Below, piece after piece: positions 11,131 to 19,064 of a stretch of 34,190 nucleotides of DNA; the first letter of the stretch is position 1; every line of letters starts with the position of its first letter. Under the pieces are notes generated by a model. It did not search any database. It saw nothing but the letters and a program-made list of their open reading frames with translations, and was not told where the DNA came from. This DNA comes from Silene noctiflora. Its lineage: Eukaryota > Streptophyta > Magnoliopsida > Caryophyllales > Caryophyllaceae. The DNA lies in NCBI GenBank assembly GCA_009801015.1, contig VHZZ01011717.1, positions 1 through 34,190 on the forward strand, written 5' to 3'. The translations under genes were made by a program, and so were the position numbers.

Positions 11131-11455
11131 ATTTTTTTTTTTAAACGAAGCGGAATTAACCCAAAGCAAACGTACGAACTAGAAAAACAAAACTAGAAAG
11201 TATAAAAAAGGAACATAACAAGGCCACGAAACACCTCCTACATCAAGCAGAGATAAAATGAAATAGATGACCCGGCATCTCGGAGAATTCAATATAATTA
11301 AGTTGATGTGATTGTGAGACTCCTTGATTCGCCAATCAATCGGCGCACACATTTGCCTCCCGATAAATGTGATGCACCTCAACTGCCCATGAGGCATCCA
11401 GAAGAAATGCCTTGCAAATTTGTATTAAATGTGAATGGGATGTCGGAAAAATAAA
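11131..11455 (-). mobile_element. L1-type LINE, 5'-truncated 3' end
   Basis: Read on the minus strand, the fragment encodes the last part of a plant L1 RNase H domain: LDASWAVEVHHIYREANV, CAD, then LANQG. HIYREAN..ADWLAN is the usual signature. The tryptophan codon expected after CAD is TGA here, and a second stop ends the frame about 37 codons later. A 3' tail of about 100 bp follows and ends in an A run (plus-strand T run at 11131-11141). Only the last few hundred bases were inserted, as is common for L1. It is dead. No flanking target duplication was convincingly identified. Confidence 0.75.
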
Positions 11456-11639
11456 ACTTGATCAACAACTACTAACATTTTAAACATATGAGCACTTATA
11501 TCAACTGATAAAAGATTGTTCTAAGTTAATCGATCACAAATCTTATTTCCAAGCCCTGTGAATACAACATACGTTTATGTAAGGCTGACTTACACAAGTA
11601 TTTGCATAACAGCTAATACATTATTAACATTTATATTAG

Positions 11640-12680
11640 TTAACTAACCAACCATCCATGTCCTCCAAAAGAAGCAGGGCACAACAAATCCTCAATTCTA
11701 TCAGGATTAACATACCAACCGGGAACAATTTTAGTAGCATAAGGGTACAAATCCTTATAAGTATTCCGAAGCGTACTCTCCCCGACTTTCATAACCGTTG
11801 CAATTTCTTTCAAACTCCGTCGCGACCTCACTTGCGCTTCTTTTTCGTCCCCATTTAATTGAATAACCATGTAAACTACGGCGGCCGCGACAGAAATCGG
11901 ACTTCTCCTCAAATCGACCTCGTCTTCACATTTTATTGTGGTCTCTAAAGCCGCCTTCATCACTCTATTATTCGAAATCCCCAAATTCGAACATAACCGC
12001 TTCACCAAATCCCCCGCCCTAATCGTCCTCCCTATCCCTTCCACCGCACCATCGCCGTCTCCATCGCCGCCGGAATTGACCAATTGTTTCATGATGAAGC
12101 TTTTCACTCTCATGACCTCTTTCTTCGTCGCATTTTCATCGTTAATCAACGAACAAATCTCCTTAACCGTCCTCGGTAAATTCTCCTGTTGACATGCGAC
12201 TAACAAACACGCGCCGAGTATCGCGTTGATGTTTCGTCCTCGACACGCTTTCTGCTTATGCACATAGAAAATTTTCTTGAATAACTCGCAACCACGGTCG
12301 CGTATCGTGTCGACTAATCCTAGGTGATCGGCCATGTTTCCGAGCTTAGCAAACGCGGTTACCAGTTGGTGGTACGATTTGTCGGGTGTAGTTGAGTCAC
12401 CACTAATGAATTTCTTCGGGTCTTTTTGTTCACCATTTGTATTTACGATAAATGTAGTTAAATAGGTGTTGTCTACTAACGGGTTTGTAGCCTTACCAAC
12501 TCGGTTACGATCGTTATCGTTTTTGTTTTTGTTATCGTTAGCGAAATTTTGCCATTCATTGGACTCGTCTATCGAGCGTGACTTGAGGACGAGTCCACAT
12601 TCGGAACATACAGTCTCTCCTGACGCATGGTCACACACCACTTCCGTTATTCTCTTGCATTCGCCACACATTAAGTCCAT
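11640..12680 (-). CDS. Transcription initiation factor TFIIB-like protein, single exon
   Basis: The product (346 aa) is a TFIIB paralogue, the factor that bridges TBP-bound promoters and RNA polymerase II. Seen: an N-terminal zinc ribbon with C5, C8, C25 and C28 (spacing x2-x16-x2, as in plant TFIIB) and CSECGLVL; a reader/linker region ending RVGKATNPL where canonical plant TFIIB has a GGPTNPL-like sequence; and two cyclin folds, with RGRNINAILGACLLVAC, PRTVKEICSLIND, RRSPISVAAAVVYM and LRNTYKDLYPYATKIVPGWY. It is about 30 aa longer than the usual ~312. The extra length comes from an Asn/Asp-rich stretch, a GDGDGDG insert before the second cyclin fold and a short tail. The ATG at 12680 is chosen because MDLMCGECKR aligns with the TFIIB start; the frame extends upstream only through a TTG and a probable intron. 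No coding intron is seen, so retrogene origin is possible. It could also be an active specialised paralogue. Confidence 0.9.
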   Translation of the reverse strand: MDLMCGECKRITEVVCDHASGETVCSECGLVLKSRSIDESNEWQNFANDNKNKNDNDRNRVGKATNPLVDNTYLTTFIVNTNGEQKDPKKFISGDSTTPDKSYHQLVTAFAKLGNMADHLGLVDTIRDRGCELFKKIFYVHKQKACRGRNINAILGACLLVACQQENLPRTVKEICSLINDENATKKEVMRVKSFIMKQLVNSGGDGDGDGAVEGIGRTIRAGDLVKRLCSNLGISNNRVMKAALETTIKCEDEVDLRRSPISVAAAVVYMVIQLNGDEKEAQVRSRRSLKEIATVMKVGESTLRNTYKDLYPYATKIVPGWYVNPDRIEDLLCPASFGGHGWLVS

Positions 12681-12717
12681 TGGATTTATTTTTTGCGTTA
12701 GAAATTTTTTTTCTTTT

Positions 12718-13032
12718 CTAAATATTGTCAATCAATAAAACATAAAACAAAAAACTTATAACAAAAAGACATCAAATAGATTTGAGTCTTTGTATTTCTT
12801 CGTAGTTTGACTTTTGTTGTCAAGTATTAAAAACTTCGACCATTAATAAGTGTAAAAATAATAATAAAAAAAATAACACGATGATAAAATTTTACTTTAT
12901 TCGTAAAAAAATCTTTAAAAAAAACTTATTTGAATGAAAAGACATTTATATAATTCGACAATAATCGAGTTAAAGTAGTGTCATGGAGACTATACAAGTC
13001 AAAATAAGAAGATTATTTAACTTGTAACGTAC
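12718..13032 (-). other. Probable 5'-UTR intron of the TFIIB-like gene
   Basis: On the minus strand a strong donor GGTACGT (intron from 13032) and an acceptor ATTTAG (to 12718) bracket an AT-rich, T-rich stretch. A 37-nt leader piece then precedes the ATG at 12680. No ATG lies between the proposed promoter and this donor. Prediction from splice-site appearance only. Confidence 0.4.
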
Positions 13033-13186
13033 CGTCTATGAGTATTACTTCGTTGAATTTACCGTTGGTATTGTTTTTCCGATTTGGAAATCGTCGTAAA
13101 CTGGGAGTACCGTCTATGAGTATTACTTCGTTGAATTTACCGTTAGTATTGTTTTTCCGATTTGGAAATCGTCGTAAATTGGGAGG
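13031..13186. repeat. 78 bp tandem duplication in the TFIIB-like gene leader
   Basis: Two nearly identical units, starting ACCGTCTATGAG at 13031 and 13109, differ at only two positions, so the duplication is young. On the minus strand each unit ends in GACGGTAC; the gene-proximal one continues as a good splice donor (GTACGT), the distal one as GTACTC. It lies in the predicted 5' leader. Confidence 0.9.
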
Positions 13187-13257
13187 ATTATTGAATGAGA
13201 AATGGTGAGGAGAAATTATAGAAGAAATGGGTGTGATGATTCAGAAGAGTGATGTCC

Positions 13258-13267
13258 TATATATATA
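13258..13267 (-). promoter_or_regulatory. TATA box proposed for the TFIIB-like gene
   Basis: A TATATATATA run is followed on the minus strand, about 30 bases on, by a pyrimidine-rich leader (CATCACACCCATTTCTTCT). This is the usual look of a plant TATA promoter, placing the start near 13230. The distance to the ATG is about 550 bp, bridged by the predicted leader intron. Confidence 0.45.
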
Positions 13268-13349
13268 GAGAAGTAGGAGTGATTGTAAGGACTTGAGGTC
13301 GTTTAAAATTAAATAAACTTGAAGAACACGTGAATGTTGGTCATAATAC

Positions 13350-13600
13350 TCCATCCGTTTTATTTGTTGTCATTTTTGGACAGGGCGTTCGTCTCTGCTA
13401 ACGGATGAAAATTTTTGAGTTTTTAGTTAAAATATTTAAGCATTTTTTGAATTTTTTTTGAACCATTATTTGATCGCCCCCCGTTAAATTCAAATCCCGA
13501 CTCAGTCACTGTGAATCTCAGGTATATAAGAATTAAGAAAAATCATTGAAAATTTAACTTTATTAAGTGTATATTCCCTTCATCCTAATCAGTTGTTTAA
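13350..13600. mobile_element. Fragments of Stowaway-type MITEs
   Basis: At about 13351 ACTCCATCCGTTTTATTTG, and at about 13572 ATTCCCTTCATCCTAATCAG, look like single diverged Stowaway ends without matching partners. The DNA between (13380-13560) contains TTCAAATCCCGAC, faintly like a tRNA-derived B box, but no matching A box. I see nothing else there. Confidence 0.4.
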
Positions 13601-13622
13601 CTTTTTATCTTTGTGAATTGTA

Positions 13623-14109
13623 TACTCCCTCTGTGTTATTTTATTTGTATTTGTAATTTTAGAATAATGTGCATGAATTAAGAAATCATTTGGAAATTGA
13701 TATTCTACTATTTATGTATAATAAAAATCTTTGAAAGTAGAAAAATATTATTTTCTACCAATCAAGGTTAGAAGTATCTGTTTTTCGTTGTTACTATTGT
13801 CTTGAAAATTGTACTCTCTCCGTCCTAGTCATTTGTTTTTATTTGGTTTTGACACAAAGACAAAGGAAAGAGGAGAGAGTCAATTATAAGATGACTAAAT
13901 TGAAGGTGAAAGATCAAATTACCCATCAAATGCAATCCTAAAATAAAAAGGACAACAATTGACTGAGACACCCAAAAATGGAAAATGACAACAAATGACT
14001 GGAACGGAGGGAGTATAAAATAAATAAATACGTGGTAAAATCTAAAATGACAGATAAAATGAAATTTTAGATTTGTTCTAAAACGACAAATAAAATAAAA
14101 CGAAAGAAT
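13623..14109. mobile_element. Stowaway-like MITE, outer copy of a nested pair
   Basis: The left end CTCCCTCTGTGTTATTTTAT and the right end (minus-strand reading TTCTTTCGTTTTATTTTATT) form imperfect inverted repeats next to TA dinucleotides. A second Stowaway element lies inside it at 13814-14013, so the native length would be roughly 290 bp. Confidence 0.6.
13814..14013. mobile_element. Stowaway MITE (200 bp), inner copy
   Basis: It has ends CTCTCTCCGTCCTAGTCATT and, inverted, CTCCCTCCGTTCCAGTCATT, flanked by TA on both sides (13812-13813 and 14014-14015), as expected for Tc1/mariner-derived Stowaway elements. It has no coding capacity and belongs to the same family as 27318-27525 and 32607-32716. 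Confidence 0.85.
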
Positions 14110-14677
14110 ATTATTTTTAAACAAATGATTGAGATAAGTGAAGTAATTGAAAATAAACATTGATTGAGAAATTCATGGGAACCGTAAAACGACAAATAAA
14201 AGAAAAAAAACAATTGAATCAATTCTTTCTTGTTTGATCAATACTGTTTTAGAAAGACATAATGCAAATTATGGCAAGTTATTAGTATTGATTCTGCTTA
14301 CAATCCTTATTAGTGTTAAGCAGTGTTTGGAAACGCAGAATTGATTTTATTTCATGATTTCAATTGCAGAAATCAAAATGTTTGAATTCAATCCAAATCT
14401 CATTTTAGAAATTCGTTTGGAGAACACGTGGAATTTTATTCCGAAATTCAATTTCTCAATGGTGTTTGGGAACCCATGGAATTGGGTGAAGCCTGAAGGG
14501 TACGAGTCAGGGTCACACAATTTTTTAATTTTTTTCAAAAAAATATTGTGACAGAAAATATTTTGCGATTGGAAAAAAATCATAAATAAAATATTGTTAT
14601 GAAATTTACATAAAAAAATCGTGATAGTGTTAGGAATTGAAATGACTACTATATCGGAGCTATACGGTATCTGATTA
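14110..14677. other. AT-rich intergenic DNA
   Basis: No gene seen. Near 14324-14480 the phrases GTGTTTGGAAACG and GGTGTTTGGGAACCC, with GAATT-rich spacers, resemble the GTTTGG-type ends of small transposons, but I could not define an element. Confidence 0.5.
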
Positions 14678-15347
14678 GGGTGTTTCTAATTTTGCCTCGG
14701 CTAGGGGTCTTTCATGGACATAAAAAGCCAATTTGCTCTTCACATTTCAACACACTACTTTTCTATTTTGTTCTCATTTCATTAAACCTTTCTATTTCTC
14801 ACCCCGGACCTTTAACCACCACCACCCAACAAACACCGCGCGCCACTCTCCTCCACCTCCCCTACCCCACCGCCTCTTTACCACCGCCAGCCAGAACCGC
14901 CGCCCCACCGTCGGCCAGTCTCTCAATTGTGTACAACACCCTTTCCGTGTCCCCCACGGCCCCACCCACCCAAACTCGCCCCTCCCACCACTGTCGCCTC
15001 CCTGCCACCCTCTGTTGCCTGCCGTGCGCCTCCTTCCTTAGCCATCATTGCCACCACCTTGCCACCTCTAACCCTAATTTTAATAAACCCTAATTTTGTT
15101 ATTCTTATTTTAATTTACATTTATTTAACTTGAAACAAAGAAATTAATTAAAGCCTAACTGATGAAGTTAGATTATTAGTTGATAAATATAATAATTAAG
15201 AATTATAATAGAGTAATTTGGTGAAATGTGATTTGTTTTAAAAGGAGGAGGAAAAGGGAGTTTGGTTTTTAGAAAAGGGTAAGGTAAGGAAAATTTATGG
15301 CAAAAAGTCCATGAAATAGTAAATTCCGTTCATGAAAGAGCAACTAC
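14678..15347. mobile_element. Non-autonomous TIR transposon, copy 1 (CCACC-rich core)
   Basis: The outer ~50 bp are inverted: TCTTTCATGGACATAAAAAG on the left against TTTCATGGACTTTTTGCC read from the right, with TGCTCTTTCATGAACGG further out. The core has AATTTGCTCTTCACATTTCA, a long C-rich CCACC block (14815-15070) and AACCCTAATTT. The same order occurs at 30906-31457. Open frames in the C-rich block are low complexity and are not taken as genes. The superfamily is uncertain; Mutator-like is possible. Confidence 0.55.
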
Positions 15348-15382
15348 ATTTTTGAATTGGTCTTTAAGAGTACAATAATTAG

Positions 15383-15413
15383 AACACTGTTAGTAAACCA
15401 CGTAAATCCGTAT
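15383..15413. repeat. 31 bp direct repeat, left member
   Basis: This 31 bp block (core TAAACCACGTAAATCCGTAT) recurs at 16318-16348 with three differences. The pair flanks the Helitron at distances of 8 and 84 bp. Confidence 0.85.
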
Positions 15414-15421
15414 GCATATCA

Positions 15422-16233
15422 TCTTCTACATATAAAAGATAGGTCATTTAAATGATTGTGATTGGTTAGCATAAATTAAGGGAAAATTCAGGTAGGTCCC
15501 ACTCACTACAAATTTAGTTTCAATTTTATTAGGGTGGTATAGTTTCAAGCTATTAATATACTTTTGCAACATTAATTTCTATAAATCACATTGATTAAAC
15601 TTTAGTTTATACATACAAATCTAATTGATTCTTATTTCATTTTTATACAGAAGATAAAATCACCAACTTTGAGTACATTTCTCTCGATATCTTTGTATTT
15701 TCATTTTCGTTTATAAGAGTATTAACAACTTAGTATTTTTCCTTTATTTTTTTTTTATTTGAATGTGGAAATATATAGTTTTCTTCATTAATTTTTTTTC
15801 CGTAAATCCCAAATAACATATCAGTTCAAAATATTTTTAACTACAATATTTTATTATCTATGATTTTGAATTTATATATTATTTGAAAGATCCATCTTTT
15901 ACACATCAATCTCTTACTTGGGTTCTTATCATAGTCATATAAATAAAATTAGAGAGTTTACAAGGTTAATATGTAATAGTCATTTACAATTATCTAACAT
16001 AGTATATGGACAAGCTTTACGATGCAAATTTGTCTAAGAAAGAAGATATCATTTACCAATATTTGTAATATTTCGAGACTATTTATATATCATGTACTTA
16101 TGTTTAACGATAACGATATTTATTAATATTTGAAATTTTATAAGTATGTGCAATTTTAATTTTTAATATTTAAACGTTTCGTTAAATAATTAAACATCTA
16201 TTCCCGTGCAATTTCGCACGGGTATAAAACTAG
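15422..16233 (+). mobile_element. Non-autonomous Helitron (812 bp)
   Basis: The 3' end carries the diagnostic hairpin CCCGTGC (16203-16209) / GCACGGG (16216-16222) with a six-base loop, then TATAAAA and the terminal CTAG at 16230-16233, followed by T. The 5' end is TCTTCTACATATAAAAG preceded by A, so the element sits between A and T as Helitrons do. It has no Rep/helicase coding. The body is very AT-rich. Confidence 0.85.
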
Positions 16234-17150
16234 TAACTATTCTAAATCTTAACTCTGAAATTAGTAACTTCTCAATCAATATTTCTCACCTCCCTTGCTA
16301 CTTGTGTAGGTAGTTATAACACCGCTAATAAACCACGTAAATCCGTATTTTGTTGTCTTTATGTTTTCTTTGATTTTTTTGCTAATGTTTTAATACTTAA
16401 ATATTTTAAATCTTAAAAAAAAGGACATCATAATTTTTTTTGACACATTTGCTCACCCTGACCCGGCCCATATTACCCGACCCGCCCAACCTGTTTGATG
16501 GGTCTAGGTGTGATGATATCAAAAGCTGCCAATATATTGCACACTATGGCCAACAACAATGTCCGAGACAATATTACGTGCTCAGAGACAATTATTACAA
16601 TTCATAAATTATACATTAGAGGTACTACATATATAAATTTTAAGTTTTATAATCAATTTTTTGAGTTTTGTTTTAAGGATTTGAGTTTTACAATAAAGTT
16701 TTTGAACTCGTTAACTTAAATATTAAGCTAAAAAAATACAATATTGCTCAAAATATACATATAAATTCACTTAATTTTGAGGTCTGACGTCAAAAATAAA
16801 AATAGAACTTGTAAATTTTGAGAAACTAAAAATAAAGGCATGATGTAATATTTCCCGATTACATGACGTGCTCTTAATTAAATACGTTTTTCAAAATACT
16901 TCTACTTTCCATTTAATTAAATACGTTTTTCAAAATCACCCTCGCATATTTTGAAATTGTCTCTCAAATTGTAAATCAACATGTTGATTTCATCCTCTAA
17001 TACAAGGGCATGGAAGAGAAATTAGACCATGAGAACATTATTTTTGGAAACTTAATCCTGGCAGTAGCTACCTAAAATTTTACTAATTACATGTTCATAT
17101 GGGTGCATTGCCGAATGGTGACATTGTGAACGTCGGACCCTAGATTCACG
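16234..17150. other. AT-rich intergenic DNA with small repeats
   Basis: No gene supported. It holds the right 31 bp repeat (16318-16348), a GACCCGGCCC/GACCCGCCC-rich patch near 16458-16492, and a 24 bp direct repeat (TTAATTAAATACGTTTTTCA and four more bases) at 16874-16897 and 16913-16936. Confidence 0.6.
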
Positions 17151-18630
17151 TAAAATTGCCCGGTCATATACTAATTTTGTGTCATCATTCAGAAACCAAA
17201 AATGCAAAAACTAGTGTCACCCAGAATGAAGCCTCAGACCATTTAACGTTTTCCGATGGAAAGACTTATCAAGGTGTAATGCCTAAACAGCATCAAGCAG
17301 AGAGCGAGCATTACAATTCCTCTGAGAAAACACTAGAGGCAATTCGAAAAACACCATTGAGTGTACGAGGAAAATACCACAAAATCCTTTAAGCAATTGT
17401 GCAACCGCCACTCACCACCTACACAAATTTACCTGCAATTTTAAGTAAATGTACAGAAAACACTAGTAAGACGCTGCAACAGGAATTTGGCCGTATAAAA
17501 GCAATATTAAAGTTACAGACAAGAGCTCACTACCTTGCCAAGTTCTGAAATAAATCTTCAAAGATTTTCCGTGTGCCTTAGGTCGCTTCCAAGACAGACC
17601 CTCTTTGAAGAAAATAACTGTAAGTAGACATGAAGGAGAATGTTACCTCATTTTACCTCAATTCCAAAATGTATTAACCATGAAAAGTTTCAGTTTGTAG
17701 GGCTTGTTCTGGGGGTCAATATATAGTTTTGATTCCGCTTCTACTTTCAACTCACTAGAAGTCTATATAGGTGCCCTTAACAAACATTAGTAACCAGCAG
17801 AGTACAATGTGTTGTATGACATACTATTCCCACATAGCCTCATCTATTTTGGCTTCTTACTATCACCACTAACATAAGCGAAAACTTGAAAGGGTAACAC
17901 AATTGCAAGCACAAAGAATACGGAATGAAGTTCTGAACAGTCCTTAAGTGCGATCCTCTTTCCTACCACAAGTAGCTATGAGAAGCTGGATTCAAGATCA
18001 AAGTTTTATATTTCTACATCAAAGATTAGTGTATATCGTGATTCATGATACAAGAGCCACCCTGTCAACTGTAACAAATATCATTATACTAAAAATTTGA
18101 TTTTATTCAAGAACAGACTATTGACCTAGTTATCCAGTTCTCCCACGGACTCTAATCCTAGTATAACAATATTTAAGCACTTCTATATTGTAACACCATG
18201 GAATTTGAGTCCCAACACTGCATTGCGGTCATTTTGAAGATGTTTTGAGGATTACGACAACTGTATCTGAAAGCACTGACCAAACAACCATCAACAACAT
18301 TACCCAAGTCAATGGCTCTTTCTTGTGGTAGGGTAGGGATGGTGAGCAGTAGGCAGCCTTACCATGTGTTTTTTTGAGATGGAAATTACATCGGCAATGA
18401 GCTACAGCCAATTCCGCAACCTATTTCCCGTATGTATATATCATGCCAGGAAATGACTTTACATGGAGCCTTAAAAGCTTCGCCTATGGAGGGGTCCGAT
18501 GTCTAGCCATTGTGTTTACAAAAATAGACAAGCTGTTTCTCGATCCCCGCATCATCCACAAGAAAGCTGATTTAAGAAATGTGTCAACTTGATGTTACAC
18601 AACAAAAGAAACCCAAACAGTTCAGCAAGT
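17151..18630. other. Region of unclear content downstream of NUA
   Basis: No recognised gene. A minus-strand stretch 17617-17534 is open and bracketed by a good acceptor (TACTTACAG) and donor (CAAGGTAGT); it would encode FFKEGLSWKRPKAHGKSLK and a little more. Another minus-strand open stretch near 17760-17680 would encode ESKLYIDPQNKPYKLKLF. A plus-strand open stretch ends with a stop at 17392 after an acceptor-like TCATTCAG near 17200. These may be exons of an unrecognised or decayed gene, or chance. Frames do not join cleanly between the minus-strand candidates, so I do not call a CDS. Confidence 0.25.
17534..17617 (-). other. Candidate exon (84 bp), function unknown
   Basis: It is open for 28 codons in one frame between a canonical-looking acceptor and donor. 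If spliced to the next acceptor at about 17479, the frame would stop within four codons, which would make this the end of a small protein. I do not recognise the sequence, and length alone is not significant. Confidence 0.2.
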
Positions 18631-18637
18631 CTTATGG

Positions 18638-19064
18638 TTTATTCCATCATATGGCCAAACAATAGTGATTTCTGGCTTTTTGCCTTGATCGGAAATTTGC
18701 ATACTTTCCACATTTGTGTGAAAAAAAAATGACAGTCTAGCCAGAGTTATTATACGAAAATAGGGAAACTACAGTCTACAGGTGTACCCAATCTTACAAT
18801 AAAATAAAAGAAAAATAAATAACTCCATTAATTTTAAATTAATTTCATTCACCAAAAATAACACCGAGAACTCACTTCAGCAAGGCATCAGTCTATGACT
18901 AAAACACGGTGGTTTGCATGTGCTTCAGTTACTCCAATTAACTTAAAACCATTCTTTTTTATAAGCATAAAACCCATGTAAGGTTATTTGAGTATGACAA
19001 TCTACTTGGTGCTTAAAAAGAGTTGAAACAACAAATCATAGAAGAAACAAACTAACCCAGAGAT
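18638..19064 (-). other. Probable 3' UTR of NUA
   Basis: After the TAA at 19067-19065 the minus strand runs through AT-rich, T-rich sequence to an AATAAA at 18643-18638, which would give a 3' UTR of about 430-450 nt. No other hexamer of this quality is closer. The polyadenylation site is not determined by sequence alone. Confidence 0.45.

Noticed and set aside
12681-12731. N-terminal extension of the TFIIB-like protein
   Set aside because: The upstream start codon is TTG, the stretch falls across a probable intron acceptor, and TFIIB homology begins at the ATG at 12680.
13380-13560. tRNA-derived SINE
   Set aside because: Only a B-box-like TTCAAATCCC is visible; there is no A box at the right distance and no poly(A) or target duplication.
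14680-15133. Overlapping plus-strand open frames rich in Pro, Thr, Ser and His
   Set aside because: They arise from the CCACC-rich core of a transposon copy, all three frames are similarly open, and no motif or start context supports a protein.
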